NCBI GenBank assembly: GCA_942490885.1
Contig: CALNYT010000002.1
Location: 1,302,001 to 1,366,000 of the forward strand
Reading direction: 5' to 3'
From: Oceanirhabdus sp942490885
GTDB lineage: Bacteria > Bacillota > Clostridia > Clostridiales > Clostridiaceae
DNA length: 64,000 nucleotides
The notes beneath the pieces were generated by a model that was given only the letters and a program-made list of their open reading frames with translations, made no database searches and was not told the DNA's origin. Positions 1-10,142 of the stretch are shown here, piece after piece (position 1 is the first letter of the stretch; the number at the start of each line of letters is the position of its first letter). Made by a program: the position numbers and the translations under genes.

Positions 1-1263
1 AATATTTTAAGGGAAATTACTAAATATAATACTTCTAAAAAGTCTAAAATTAATAAAATTAATAATTTTATTAATAACAAATTTAAAGATAAAATCTACA
101 ATAACTATATTTCTACTGTAGTAGCAAAGAGGATGGATATAATAATAGAAGAGTTTTATTTTTTTGAAACTCATGATGCTGTAGAAAAATATATTGCGCA
201 ATATCTAGAAAATGTAGAAAATCTTAAAAAAACAAGTAATGGGGAACTTGCAGAAATAGAAAATAAACCTCCTAAAAATCGCAGAAAAAAGAAGGATTCT
301 CAGAAAACCATTAAACAAGTTATTGAAATGTATGAAGAATATATTTGTTTAAATAATAAAATTAAAATATTAGAAGAATGTCTTGAGTCATATGTATTAG
401 AAGAAGATGTAAATATAAATTCAGATTTAGATTCAGTTATAAAAAAAATAATAGAAGTTAAGAAACATATTTTAGAAAAAGAACATAAAATGTATCAAAT
501 TGAACAAAATTGTGAAGATGAAACAATTAATAACATGATAAAAGAATATAAAGAAACTGATTATAAAAATATTTATTTTGATAGTGAGCTCATTATTGAA
601 GAATTGAGATTATTACATTCATTTAACGATTTTAAAGATGTAAAAGAAAATAACAATAATAGGGAATTTCAATACCATTTAAATATTGTTGCTGATATTA
701 TTAATAAAATTATGAATAATTTACTAGAAATTCAATATTCGGATTATCATGATCAGCTTTTAAATAAAATAAGAAATATTTTCACAAATTTTGATTTGAT
801 ATTTAGAAAAGAATATGATGAAAACATAAAAGGAATTTTGGAAGATATTGAGGATATTGAATTAGAAAAAGCGCAACTAAATTTTGATAAATTTATAAAA
901 AAGGTGAAAGAGAACGAAGAATTTAATTATAATCATAATCAACTTGAAGAGTATTTAATTGAACTTGGAGAGATAAGAAAAATATTTGAAAGATATTTTG
1001 AAAAGGTTAATCGAGAAAATAATAATTTTAGCTTTGATAAAATAAACAAAATTACTATAAATGAATTTATGAATAATATTTTTCAATTAAAAGTACTGTT
1101 AGATTCCTACAAAGAGATAAATTCTAACAAAAAAGAAGTAAATAAAAAAATGAAAGATTACTTTTGGAATTTGAGAACAGAACTTAAAGAATATGAGAAT
1201 GATATTAAAAATAGTGGGTTTGAAGGATATATAACTATGAAAGAAAAACAATATAGTAAATAA
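1..1263 (+). CDS. Helical/coiled-coil protein, N-terminus cut by window edge
   Basis: The reading frame is open from base 1, so the first ATG inside the window (133) is probably internal and the gene starts upstream. About 420 residues are visible. They are rich in Lys, Glu, Asn and Ile with long heptad-like helical stretches and a basic patch (PPKNRRKKKDS, just after the ATG at 133). There is no signal peptide, membrane segment, Walker motif or recognisable catalytic motif. The stop lies 14 bases before the ATG of the following deaminase-like gene, so the two are almost certainly co-transcribed. By position it could be the C-terminal part of a partner of that deaminase (as RdrA is for RdrB), but I see no sequence proof. 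Function unknown. Confidence 0.75.
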   Translation, partial: NILREITKYNTSKKSKINKINNFINNKFKDKIYNNYISTVVAKRMDIIIEEFYFFETHDAVEKYIAQYLENVENLKKTSNGELAEIENKPPKNRRKKKDSQKTIKQVIEMYEEYICLNNKIKILEECLESYVLEEDVNINSDLDSVIKKIIEVKKHILEKEHKMYQIEQNCEDETINNMIKEYKETDYKNIYFDSELIIEELRLLHSFNDFKDVKENNNNREFQYHLNIVADIINKIMNNLLEIQYSDYHDQLLNKIRNIFTNFDLIFRKEYDENIKGILEDIEDIELEKAQLNFDKFIKKVKENEEFNYNHNQLEEYLIELGEIRKIFERYFEKVNRENNNFSFDKINKITINEFMNNIFQLKVLLDSYKEINSNKKEVNKKMKDYFWNLRTELKEYENDIKNSGFEGYITMKEKQYSK

Positions 1264-1277
1264 TGTAGGTGTAGAAA

Positions 1278-4094
1278 ATGTTTAAATCAAAGATGGATTT
1301 AAGAATAAAATTACTCTCATTACCATTCACAGAGTTTGAGTTTTACAAAAAGGATAAATTCGAGGTATTAGCAAGCTTGGATCCTAAGATGTATGACAAT
1401 TATAATGATAATTATACGGACAAGCTTGAAAAAGAAATTCTTCCTGAACTATATAAAATACTTCATAAAAACCAGAGAATCCTTGAGTTAGATCAGGTTG
1501 AATTGCTAATAAAAAAATATTATCCTGAAAACGAACTTAGAAGGGAATATTTACAACATAAAAATATAATGTATTATTATATAAAAAAATTCTGTAGATT
1601 GAGTTCATTCTTATTAACACATAGAGATGGAAAGATTTCTTTGAAATATTGGGAATCTAAAGAAGAGGAGAATTTTCTAGGTCCATATAAGGGAATATAT
1701 AAGATTGCTCTTTGGAATTCAATGAATAGAATGATAACTACAGATATTTTAGTAATGTTATACCTTATAAATAATAATATGTTTGATGATAGATATTTAA
1801 AAATATATTCTTCATTTGTAACACTAGAAGATGTTCAACTTGAACAGGTATTTAAAAAAGGGTTGGGAGAAACTCATCTTCATATGAATGCTGGAATAGA
1901 TTTTCAAGTATCATGGATAGAATTAATGTCATTAGACAGAAATGATAAAGAACAAAAACAATTGTTACTAGAGCAAGATAAAGTAATAGGTAAGAATTTT
2001 GATATTAATATCTATGTTAAGGCAGTGGCTGTTGTAAGAATATTAGTAGCTTATTATCTTAGGTGGTATATGGAAAATAGCACTCCAGAAACAGAATTTA
2101 GTCTTTTAGATTTTTATTATAAAATGAGACCTTTTGGAGGTGGAGAGAATGATTCTATTTCTGAAGTTATCGTGGAACTATTAAACAAGGTATTTGAAGG
2201 GACAGAGATAGAAAATGAATGTCAAAGTGAAATAATAGATTTATATGAGGAACTGAAAATTGAATTAAATATATATGAAAACATAGATAAGACAGATTTG
2301 AAATGGAATGAGATTTTATCAAAGAGAGATGTAATACACAGCTTGTTATGTCCTGGTGAAATAATTACGGACTATACTGTAGAAAATTTATTTATGTTTA
2401 AGTCCTTTAAATATATTGTGTCACAACCAAATGATGGTTTTTTCTCAAAAATATTTTTAAAGTATCTCATTATCAAGAATGAGGTTTTTCAACTTAAAGT
2501 TCAAGGAAATTTGATTAAGGGACTCAAGTATTTTTCAGATTACTATGAAAGATCAACTAAGGAGGTTTGGGATAAGAAAGAACATATTGGGTTGATATTA
2601 CACAATCAAATTAAAAATAATCATCTTGAAAAGTTAGAACTAAGATGTACGGTAAAAGGTAATCCTAAGAATATTTATAGTTTAAAAAATAAAACTAAGG
2701 GTTTTCTACTAGATTTCTTTGAAGTATACCTTGAAATATTAAAAGATATTCAAAATAAAAATGAGGATATGAGAGTACCTCTTATTGGGTTAGTGTTTCA
2801 TTTCATAAAAGCACGTGATCCATATTTACATGAGAAGTGTTGGTTAAATTATAAAGCTAGTGAAGAGAACCACTTCTTAAACTTCAGAGAGCATCAATGT
2901 ATTTATGAAAATCAGGTAAGGGTTATAAATGAACTAAGAGAGAAAATTCCTAATTTGGACAAATATATTGTAGGAATAGATGCAGCAAGTATAGAGAACA
3001 ATACTGAGCCTTGGGTTTTCACATCAGTTTATGAAAAAGCAAGAAATAGTACTGAACATAGGCCTATAAATATTGAGTGTAATAAAGCTATAAATAACCT
3101 TGGATTTACTTTTCATGCTGGAGAGGATTTTAGGCATATTATAACTGGTATTAGGAGAGTAGACGAGGTTATTGAGCACTTCAGATTTCGTGCTGGGGAT
3201 AGGATAGGACATGGTATTGCATTGGGGATTGATGGGGCAAAATGGGTTGAAAATAACAGAATAATCATTATACCAAGAATTGAGATTCTTGAAAATATGT
3301 TATGGATATGGGGTATTCATAAATATAATAGATATTTAACTGAAATGGACATGGGATATCTAGAACGAAAAATACTGGAATGCGCTGAAAAGATATATAT
3401 AAGGATGGAAGGAATAAATGTATATAATCTGTGGAAAGCCTATAGACAAAAATTTAATAAAGAAAAGGTTATTGAAAAATTTAGTGAGAAATTAGAAGAT
3501 AAGAAGCTTAATGATATTTTCTGTCCATATGCTAATGAGAACGAAACAATGAATGATTTTGAATGTAGTTATAGAAGAGATATATGGGATGAAGATAAGC
3601 TACTTCTTTCTCAACACTGTAAATGCTATCTTGAAAGAATGAATGAACCTATTGAAATTGAAGTACAAAAAGATGAAATTCAAATAATAAAAAATCTCCA
3701 AAAGGTTGTTCTTACAAAAATAAGTCAAGAAGGAATAGTAATAGAGACAAATCCGACATCCAATATAGCTATAGGTCAGATTGATAATATACTAGAGCAT
3801 TATATTTGTAATCTTAACCAAAGAGGGTTAAGTGGAGATATAAAGCGAGAGAATGGAATAATTGTTACTATAAATTCAGATGACCCTTCTGTTTTTAATA
3901 CTAATGTAAGTAGCGAGCTAGCATATATATTTTATTCATTAATAGAGAAGGGGTATGCACGTGAAGATGTCCTTTATTGGATTGATCGTATTAGAGACAA
4001 TGGAATAAGAACTAGTTTTATACAGGAAGATGGATATGATATTAATTATAAAATTACAGAGATTAAAGAAGTAATAAGAAGACTTAGAATGTAA
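1278..4094 (+). CDS. Large adenosine deaminase-like protein (RdrB/KomA-like), copy 1
   Basis: A 938-residue protein whose motifs, spread over the whole length, match the metal-dependent adenosine deaminase fold: HxH as GETHLHMNAG (His200, His202), HAGEDF (His613, Glu616), GHGIALG (His645) and NSDD (Asp868, Asp869). The long insertions between motifs and the overall size fit RdrB of RADAR rather than housekeeping Ada (about 340 residues). A Cys-rich insert (CPYA, FECS, HCKCY, around residues 752-789) may bind a metal. Known for the family: RdrB deaminates adenine nucleotides, and the shorter KomA deaminates dAMP. Inference: an active nucleotide deaminase in an antiphage system. It follows the upstream helical gene by 14 bases and is only a distant paralogue of the deaminase at 10143. 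All catalytic positions are intact. Confidence 0.85.
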   Translation: MFKSKMDLRIKLLSLPFTEFEFYKKDKFEVLASLDPKMYDNYNDNYTDKLEKEILPELYKILHKNQRILELDQVELLIKKYYPENELRREYLQHKNIMYYYIKKFCRLSSFLLTHRDGKISLKYWESKEEENFLGPYKGIYKIALWNSMNRMITTDILVMLYLINNNMFDDRYLKIYSSFVTLEDVQLEQVFKKGLGETHLHMNAGIDFQVSWIELMSLDRNDKEQKQLLLEQDKVIGKNFDINIYVKAVAVVRILVAYYLRWYMENSTPETEFSLLDFYYKMRPFGGGENDSISEVIVELLNKVFEGTEIENECQSEIIDLYEELKIELNIYENIDKTDLKWNEILSKRDVIHSLLCPGEIITDYTVENLFMFKSFKYIVSQPNDGFFSKIFLKYLIIKNEVFQLKVQGNLIKGLKYFSDYYERSTKEVWDKKEHIGLILHNQIKNNHLEKLELRCTVKGNPKNIYSLKNKTKGFLLDFFEVYLEILKDIQNKNEDMRVPLIGLVFHFIKARDPYLHEKCWLNYKASEENHFLNFREHQCIYENQVRVINELREKIPNLDKYIVGIDAASIENNTEPWVFTSVYEKARNSTEHRPINIECNKAINNLGFTFHAGEDFRHIITGIRRVDEVIEHFRFRAGDRIGHGIALGIDGAKWVENNRIIIIPRIEILENMLWIWGIHKYNRYLTEMDMGYLERKILECAEKIYIRMEGINVYNLWKAYRQKFNKEKVIEKFSEKLEDKKLNDIFCPYANENETMNDFECSYRRDIWDEDKLLLSQHCKCYLERMNEPIEIEVQKDEIQIIKNLQKVVLTKISQEGIVIETNPTSNIAIGQIDNILEHYICNLNQRGLSGDIKRENGIIVTINSDDPSVFNTNVSSELAYIFYSLIEKGYAREDVLYWIDRIRDNGIRTSFIQEDGYDINYKITEIKEVIRRLRM

Positions 4095-4125
4095 TTAAGG
4101 AACATGAATTAAAATATGGGCAAAA

Positions 4126-4154
4126 TTGTAAAAGTGGCATAATAATGGTATAAT
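4126..4154 (+). promoter_or_regulatory. Sigma-A type promoter for the membrane protein gene
   Basis: TTGTAA (4126-4131), a 17-base spacer and a perfect TATAAT (4149-4154), followed by a GGGGGAGG ribosome site upstream of ATG 4204. The membrane protein can therefore be transcribed independently of the deaminase gene upstream. Confidence 0.65.
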
Positions 4155-4203
4155 AAGTAATATCGGGCGTGAGTAAAAAAGGTATTGGGGGAGGTATTAT
4201 ATT

Positions 4204-5208
4204 ATGAAAAAGCAAGGTATTATAAAAATATCCATTGGGGTTGTAATAGGTTTATTAATGGCATTCTTATTAAGACCAATTAGTGAACCAATAGAGATTG
4301 CTATGACACAGAGACAATTTACTATATCCTTCACATGTATAGTATTAGGTGCATTATGTGGAGTTCTTGTTCATTATTTACTGGATGAAAAAATCAGGAA
4401 AAAATCAGAAGTATCTAAAGAGCAAAAGTCTGTTGATATTGGGAAGTCAAAAGGTGTAACTATTCTCCTAATGGCAATTGGTGGGTTAATTATAGGGTTT
4501 GTTATGAGACCAGAGATACCTATTATTGGACAAAAAGTGCCTTTCGCATCAGTAATCAGTAGAGGAGTCATTTCTGAGGGTGTAGAGATGGGAACCTATG
4601 GTCAAATGGCAAAAGAAGCTTTTAATGTAATGATTCTATGGGGAATAATAGGTGGAATCGTAGGTTTTTTCCTCACATTTAAGTTGAAATTTGATTATAT
4701 CAAATACATAGGAAAAAATATTAGAACAGGTATCTCCGTATGTCTGAATTACATCATATTCAAACAAAAAATAGTTGTGATCATGATATTATTAGCATTA
4801 AGCATAAGGGTTACTGTATCACCAGAGGGGAGTACTATTATTCTTTATGGGATTTTAGGTGGTTTAGTAGGTGGACTAGCATCATTTGGTGTGAGTAAGG
4901 TTAATAAAAGAACCCTTAGTGAGAAGAGAATGAGAAGATTGATAAAGAAAAGAACAAGATTCAGCATGCTTGATTACGTAAACTACAGAGTGCTTTGGTT
5001 AACTATAGAACATAGTATTATCCATCAAGAAATTGGCGATATAATGGGGTTATTAGGAATTATGTTTATATCCTCTATTCTCCCAAGTGCCATAATCCTT
5101 TGGATATTAGGTGTAAGTTTTATACAAGCTATTGGAATATGGTTGGTAGTAACATTTATATATTATTCAGTTGTTGATTGTGTGAAGAAAGTTTATATAG
5201 TGGTTTAA
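4204..5208 (+). CDS. Polytopic membrane protein of the defence locus, unknown family
   Basis: 334 residues with about 7-8 hydrophobic segments: roughly 7-24, 43-62, 87-104, 136-160, 188-205, 210-228 and two near the C-terminus (280-330). A short internal repeat is visible, GLLMAFLLRP near residue 16 and GLIIGFVMRP near 94, each ending in an Arg-Pro turn, which suggests duplication of a membrane hairpin. I do not recognise the family. It has its own promoter and a terminator 85 bases after the stop, between two deaminase/SIR2-containing units. RADAR loci sometimes carry an accessory membrane protein (SLATT or Csx27-like). This one does not look like a plain SLATT protein but may play an equivalent role (inference). 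Confidence 0.7.
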   Translation: MKKQGIIKISIGVVIGLLMAFLLRPISEPIEIAMTQRQFTISFTCIVLGALCGVLVHYLLDEKIRKKSEVSKEQKSVDIGKSKGVTILLMAIGGLIIGFVMRPEIPIIGQKVPFASVISRGVISEGVEMGTYGQMAKEAFNVMILWGIIGGIVGFFLTFKLKFDYIKYIGKNIRTGISVCLNYIIFKQKIVVIMILLALSIRVTVSPEGSTIILYGILGGLVGGLASFGVSKVNKRTLSEKRMRRLIKKRTRFSMLDYVNYRVLWLTIEHSIIHQEIGDIMGLLGIMFISSILPSAIILWILGVSFIQAIGIWLVVTFIYYSVVDCVKKVYIVV

Positions 5209-5292
5209 GAATTGAAATGAATATCAAGTATTGAACTCTTAAGATGGAAAGCAAAGTTCAAACAGTACGTATATAACTTGGTCAACAAACTC

Positions 5293-5320
5293 AGGTAGTG
5301 GAATAACCACTGCCTTTTTT
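5293..5320 (+). terminator. Rho-independent terminator (GGTAGTGG family)
   Basis: Stem GGTAGTGG / CCACTGCC with loop AATAA, followed by TTTTTTATT. It lies downstream of the membrane protein gene. Very similar hairpins occur at 12891, 15561 and 48250. Confidence 0.75.
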
Positions 5321-5591
5321 ATTGTTAAGAAAAATATCGTGTAAAAACAATAATAAATTAATAGGAAAGGGATGTGTATAATTAATGAAGAAATATGTTT
5401 TATAATGAATTATTTTATGATATATTGTAAAATATAACGTAGATAATAATGGTATATATGAGATATATTGCTTAAAAATGTGTATGGAGGTGGATTTACT
5501 GGGAAAGTATATTTCCATGATAAATCAATATATTAAGAAAAAGTTTTTAAATATTTACAAAGAAAATTTGAAAAAGGAAGAAGGTAAAATA

Positions 5592-7061
5592 ATGAATATC
5601 AGATTTATTTCAAAGAATGTACATAAAATAAAAGAAATAGAAGATTTTTTTAGTGAAAAACGAGAAAAGGAAAAGGATAAAAAAAATAAGGAGATACGTA
5701 AATTTTGCTCAAGTGAGAAAGAACTACAAGACCGAGTAGAAAAAGAAGTTATGAAAGTTATGATTTATTCCAGTAATATTGATATAAAAGAGATTCAAAG
5801 CGAAGATGTTAAAAAAATTGTTAAGGATAAAGCTACTAAAGCATTTAAAAAGATAGGAAAACCATTAATTGTAGAGCATACAGGATTATTTTTTAAAGAT
5901 TTATCAGGATATCCAGGAGGCTTAACTCAAATCTTTTGGGATAGTTTAAAAGGTGAAAAGGTTGTTGAGCTATTTGCAGGACAAAAGGTTACTGCAAAAA
6001 CTATGATATGTTTTTGTGATGGGAAAAAATTTAATTATTTCACTGGAGAAGTAAAAGGTAAAATAGCAACAGACGTAAGAGGGGATTCGAAATTTCAATG
6101 GGATACCGTTTTTATTCCAGAAGGTTCAGATAAGACATTTGCAGAAATGGGAAGAAAGAAACAAGAGGTTTCGATGAGGAGAGATGCATTAGAGAAGCTT
6201 TATGAGTTTTTAAAAGATAATGAAGTAAAATTAGATGATTCAATAGAATATGAAGATGAAATTAAAGAATTAGCGGAGCTTATTAAAGATGATAAAGTAA
6301 TGTTATTTGTTGGGGCTGGTATATCAAAGAATGTAGGTTTACCTAGTTGGGGAGATTTGATAGACAAACTATCGGAAAGTTGTGGTATAAGTCCAGAATT
6401 GTTTGAGTGTTATGGAGAGTTTCTTAGCTTAGCTGAATTCTATGAATATTATGATAAAGATTTATTTAGGCTTAAGAAGTGGATGAAGGATAAATGGAAA
6501 GTTACTCCAGAAATGATTGATGATTCTACAGTCCACGAAAAAATATTGGATTTAGATTTTCCAATAATATATACAACAAATTACGATGAATGTTTAGAAA
6601 AATTATATGAGTATAATTCTAAGGTATATAGAAAAATATCAAAAGTTGAAGATTTGAAGGAAATTAAAGCTGAAGAGACACAAATTATAAAATTTCATGG
6701 AGATTACAATACAGACTCGCCTCTTGTTTTAACTGAGAGTAGTTATTTTAAAAGAATGGATTTTGAAAGTCCTCTTGATATTAAATTAAGATCAGATATT
6801 TTAACTAAATCCATTTTATTTATAGGATATAGTTTGAGTGATATAAATATGAGATATATTTTATATAAATTAGATAAGCTTTGGAGAGAGTCAGGTTCTG
6901 AGAAAGATAGACCTAGAGCATATATATTCTTAACAACTCCTAATATTGTTCAAGAATCAATTTTAGAGAGATGGGGAATAACACCTATTATTTCCTCAGA
7001 GGACAATGCTGGAAAAGGAGTGCAATACTTCTTGGAAAGATTAAAGGAACTAAGCAAATAA
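5592..7061 (+). CDS. HAM1/ITPase-like domain fused to SIR2 NADase (KomB-KomC-like fusion)
   Basis: 489 residues from ATG 5592, chosen because GGAAGAAGG lies 7 bases upstream and the HAM1 domain begins at once; the frame is open back to ATG 5478, which lacks a ribosome site. Residues 1-205: HAM1/RdgB fold, with SKNVHKIKE (nucleotide loop), EIQ, GYPGG, FQWD, AEM and SMRRDA. The catalytic Asp of the usual (E)D(T/S)GL motif is His96 here (VEHTGL), and the base-binding His of SHR is Met. Residues about 225-489: SIR2 with VGAGIS (241-245), TTNYD (Asn330), FHGD (His369) and GYSLSD. Known: in Kongming immunity a HAM1 protein and a SIR2 protein respond to dITP and deplete NAD+. Inference: one-chain sensor-effector. 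The stop is 61 bases before the RdrA-like gene. Confidence 0.88.
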   Translation: MNIRFISKNVHKIKEIEDFFSEKREKEKDKKNKEIRKFCSSEKELQDRVEKEVMKVMIYSSNIDIKEIQSEDVKKIVKDKATKAFKKIGKPLIVEHTGLFFKDLSGYPGGLTQIFWDSLKGEKVVELFAGQKVTAKTMICFCDGKKFNYFTGEVKGKIATDVRGDSKFQWDTVFIPEGSDKTFAEMGRKKQEVSMRRDALEKLYEFLKDNEVKLDDSIEYEDEIKELAELIKDDKVMLFVGAGISKNVGLPSWGDLIDKLSESCGISPELFECYGEFLSLAEFYEYYDKDLFRLKKWMKDKWKVTPEMIDDSTVHEKILDLDFPIIYTTNYDECLEKLYEYNSKVYRKISKVEDLKEIKAEETQIIKFHGDYNTDSPLVLTESSYFKRMDFESPLDIKLRSDILTKSILFIGYSLSDINMRYILYKLDKLWRESGSEKDRPRAYIFLTTPNIVQESILERWGITPIISSEDNAGKGVQYFLERLKELSK

Positions 7062-7122
7062 AGAAAGAATATAATTTTACATTATGTTTTAGAAAAATAC
7101 TAGTGAGAAAGGATAAAGTAAC

Positions 7123-10100
7123 ATGAGTCAGATAAAATTCACCAGCGAAACAGAATTTAGAGCAGTTATTGAAAAACCAGACGAACTAAGCAACTCATTA
7201 TTCAAGAATATATATAATAAAGCCCTTAGGAATATATATCAAATCACAAGAGAAAATGAAGAAGGGTATAGAGATAAGAAAAGAAATAAAGAAAAGAATG
7301 GACAAACTATTAAGTCATTTGAAGGTGTAAATAATATAACTGCATTTATGGGAGATAGAGGAACAGGTAAAACTTCTACTATGTTATCATTTCTTAACTA
7401 TCTTCTTAAAATAGATAAGGTGAAAGAACATTTAGATGAAGACTATCATAAAAAATTAGAAGAATATGAATTCATTACAATTGATGTTATAGATCCATCT
7501 TTCTTAGAAAAAAATGAGTCTATATTAGAGACAGTGATAGCTAAGATGTTTTCGAAATTCCAGGAAAATTTAGACAATTACTCATTTGAGGACAAAAAAG
7601 AGTTTATAAAACAGTTTCAAAACATTTACAGAGCAATAAGGTTAATGACTATAAATAAGAGTGAAAAATTAAAGAATGATGCATATAGTGAGGATATAAT
7701 TGAGTCATTAGTTGGACTTGCCTCTAGCTCAAATATGAGAGAGTGTATATCAGAACTTGTAGATGTGTTTTTAGATAAAATGGGAAATGGAAGAAACACA
7801 AAAAAGTTTTTAATAATCCCTATAGATGATTTAGATAATAACCTTAAGCAATCAGTTGAAATTGCTGAACAAATTAGAAAATATCTTATGATTCCAAATG
7901 TTATTATATTGATGTCCCTTAAAGGAGAACAATTAAAAGATTCTGTTGAAGAAACATTCTATAATAATTATCGTAATCTAACTGAAAAGGGCAGGCTATC
8001 CGATGATCCTAAGCAAATGGCAGAAAAATATCTAGAAAAACTTATTCCAAATGGTAGAAAGATTCATTTGCTTAGAATGGATGATATAAAACTCATGAAG
8101 AAGGTCAAATTTGATGTTATCATTGAGGAGGAAAACAATGATACTCAAAGAGAATTTAATGGTACATTGGAAGAAGTGTTAATCAGATATACATATATTA
8201 AAACAGGAATGATTTTTATTGCTCCAAAGAAAAGTTTACATCCATTAGTGCCTAAAAATCTTAGAGAATATAGTAATTATATAAGCATATTAAGTAAGCT
8301 TAAGGATATAAATAGAGAATCTGATAGTGATGACAAAAGAATAAATATTGAGGTATTTAAGAATTATGTAGTAAATCAATGGGGAAATAGATGCTTAACT
8401 AAGAAGTATTATAATATTGTTCAAGAATTCATATTAATGGATTCAGGAGAAAAAAATCATTATGTTGTAACAAACTATAGAACAATGCTGAATAAAAATC
8501 TAGAAAAGATTATAAAAAATGATTTCAATAAGGATAAAATATTTGGAGATATAAACACAAAAATTGCATCTAATCCGATATTTAATATAAATAATATTTC
8601 TAGAAATATTAGTATAGGGGATGTTTTAGAAGTATTCAACCTATATTCCTCATATGATGATGAAAATATAAAGAACTTTAAATTTATGATTAAGTGTTTA
8701 TATTCAATTATGTTTTATGAAAATTTACTTATTGAAAAAGATCAAGAAAGTGTTTTAGATTTACTTGGTGGAAATATTAACAATTGCTTTAGGAATACTC
8801 AAAATCATATATTAAGAAATGTTACAGATATGGATATAGAAGATTTAATTGAACTTAAGTTTGATAATATTCAAACAAATTTAGAAATTGAATGTATTGT
8901 TGAAGAGGTTTTTTTAAGACTCATATGTAATGAAATTGAAGAAAAAGAATTATTAGATGATTTAAATGAATGTAGTGAGGAGCTTATAAATAATTATTTC
9001 AAGATAAGAACTAGAGAGAGAATTAGAAATCTAGAATATTTCTTTTCATTCTTAACATTAAATAAAAATAATATTCAATCAAATTATAGAGAAGATAGTT
9101 CTTACGATAACTTAAATGAATATAATTTAATACCATATGATGCTGGAAATAATTTGATTTATAATGATAATGCGAAATTTGAAATTCTGAAATTTATTAA
9201 TTATACTATTAATCCCCAATTAGTATTTAGTAAAATTTTCAATTATTATATAAAAAACCTCGATTTTGACAAATTAACAACAAAATTAATTGATCGTTTC
9301 GCAGATTATGAAGTGGAATATTATGATGAATTTGAAAGTGAAGAAATATATGATGGGTTAATAGATTTACTAGATGAAGGCGGTTATGTTGAATTTTCGG
9401 GAGATGAATATATTTTTAGGAAAAAACCACATGAGTGGTCTGAAAAAATATCATGTGCAATATTTGAAGAATCATTAAGTTATGAATTAATAAAGTGGAA
9501 GAAAGATTTTGATATGGTACTTCCATTACATTCAATAGAAATTTTAGAAGTAATTTTTAATAGAGTAATAACTAATTTTAATTTCAATAATGAAGAATTA
9601 TTTGAAGTTTATAGTGGGGTATTTGATTTAATAGATGAAAGTTTAGAGTATGTATTAAATGAAGTAGAAGATGTATTAGGAGAGGAATTTGATACAGAGA
9701 AGTTAAAGATAATGCAAGCTTATAAGCAATGTGTATATATTAAAATGACTTCAGAAGAGAATAGGGATTTGAGAAAAATATTGGGTTCTTCTTTCACTGA
9801 TAGTATGACAAAATATATAGAGTGGATGAAAATATATGGAGAAAAAATAAAAACTAAGAGTGGCAAGGACACATTGTTATATTATATTGATGAAATGATA
9901 GATTCTTCAAGAGAGTATAATGTAGATGATGAAACTATTAGAGAATTGTATATCTTTAAACAAAAAGTTAATATTTCACCTAGTAATGATGAAAGAAAGC
10001 TTATAGGAAAAAGGTTATATGATTTTCTTAATAATAAGCGATTAAAGCAAGTGAAATTATTAGATGGAATATCTGAAACGTTTAACCTTGAAGAGGAAGA

Positions 10101-10131
10101 TTACGGGATTGATGATATTGGAGAGTATTAG
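7123..10131 (+). CDS. rdrA: RdrA-like P-loop ATPase of RADAR
   Basis: 1002 residues. Walker A is GDRGTGKT (77-84) and Walker B is FLIIPIDDLD (229-238), followed by a helix-rich region to the C-terminus with an acidic tail. The aspartate-rich Walker B and the spacing resemble KAP/AAA-type ATPases such as RdrA, which is somewhat shorter in characterised systems (about 900 residues). The next gene, 11 bases downstream, is an RdrB-like deaminase, which is the canonical rdrA-rdrB order. Known: RdrA is a ring ATPase that works with RdrB, which deaminates adenine in RNA or adenine nucleotides. The start has an AAAGGA ribosome site (from about 7107). No nuclease or transmembrane segment was seen. The assignment rests on motifs plus context. 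Confidence 0.8.
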   Translation: MSQIKFTSETEFRAVIEKPDELSNSLFKNIYNKALRNIYQITRENEEGYRDKKRNKEKNGQTIKSFEGVNNITAFMGDRGTGKTSTMLSFLNYLLKIDKVKEHLDEDYHKKLEEYEFITIDVIDPSFLEKNESILETVIAKMFSKFQENLDNYSFEDKKEFIKQFQNIYRAIRLMTINKSEKLKNDAYSEDIIESLVGLASSSNMRECISELVDVFLDKMGNGRNTKKFLIIPIDDLDNNLKQSVEIAEQIRKYLMIPNVIILMSLKGEQLKDSVEETFYNNYRNLTEKGRLSDDPKQMAEKYLEKLIPNGRKIHLLRMDDIKLMKKVKFDVIIEEENNDTQREFNGTLEEVLIRYTYIKTGMIFIAPKKSLHPLVPKNLREYSNYISILSKLKDINRESDSDDKRINIEVFKNYVVNQWGNRCLTKKYYNIVQEFILMDSGEKNHYVVTNYRTMLNKNLEKIIKNDFNKDKIFGDINTKIASNPIFNINNISRNISIGDVLEVFNLYSSYDDENIKNFKFMIKCLYSIMFYENLLIEKDQESVLDLLGGNINNCFRNTQNHILRNVTDMDIEDLIELKFDNIQTNLEIECIVEEVFLRLICNEIEEKELLDDLNECSEELINNYFKIRTRERIRNLEYFFSFLTLNKNNIQSNYREDSSYDNLNEYNLIPYDAGNNLIYNDNAKFEILKFINYTINPQLVFSKIFNYYIKNLDFDKLTTKLIDRFADYEVEYYDEFESEEIYDGLIDLLDEGGYVEFSGDEYIFRKKPHEWSEKISCAIFEESLSYELIKWKKDFDMVLPLHSIEILEVIFNRVITNFNFNNEELFEVYSGVFDLIDESLEYVLNEVEDVLGEEFDTEKLKIMQAYKQCVYIKMTSEENRDLRKILGSSFTDSMTKYIEWMKIYGEKIKTKSGKDTLLYYIDEMIDSSREYNVDDETIRELYIFKQKVNISPSNDERKLIGKRLYDFLNNKRLKQVKLLDGISETFNLEEEDYGIDDIGEY

Positions 10132-10142
10132 GGTGAGATGTT

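Noticed and set aside
5478..5591. Longer N-terminus of the HAM1-SIR2 protein from ATG 5478
   Set aside because: No ribosome site, low-complexity Lys-rich translation, and the HAM1 fold begins at ATG 5592 behind GGAAGAAGG.
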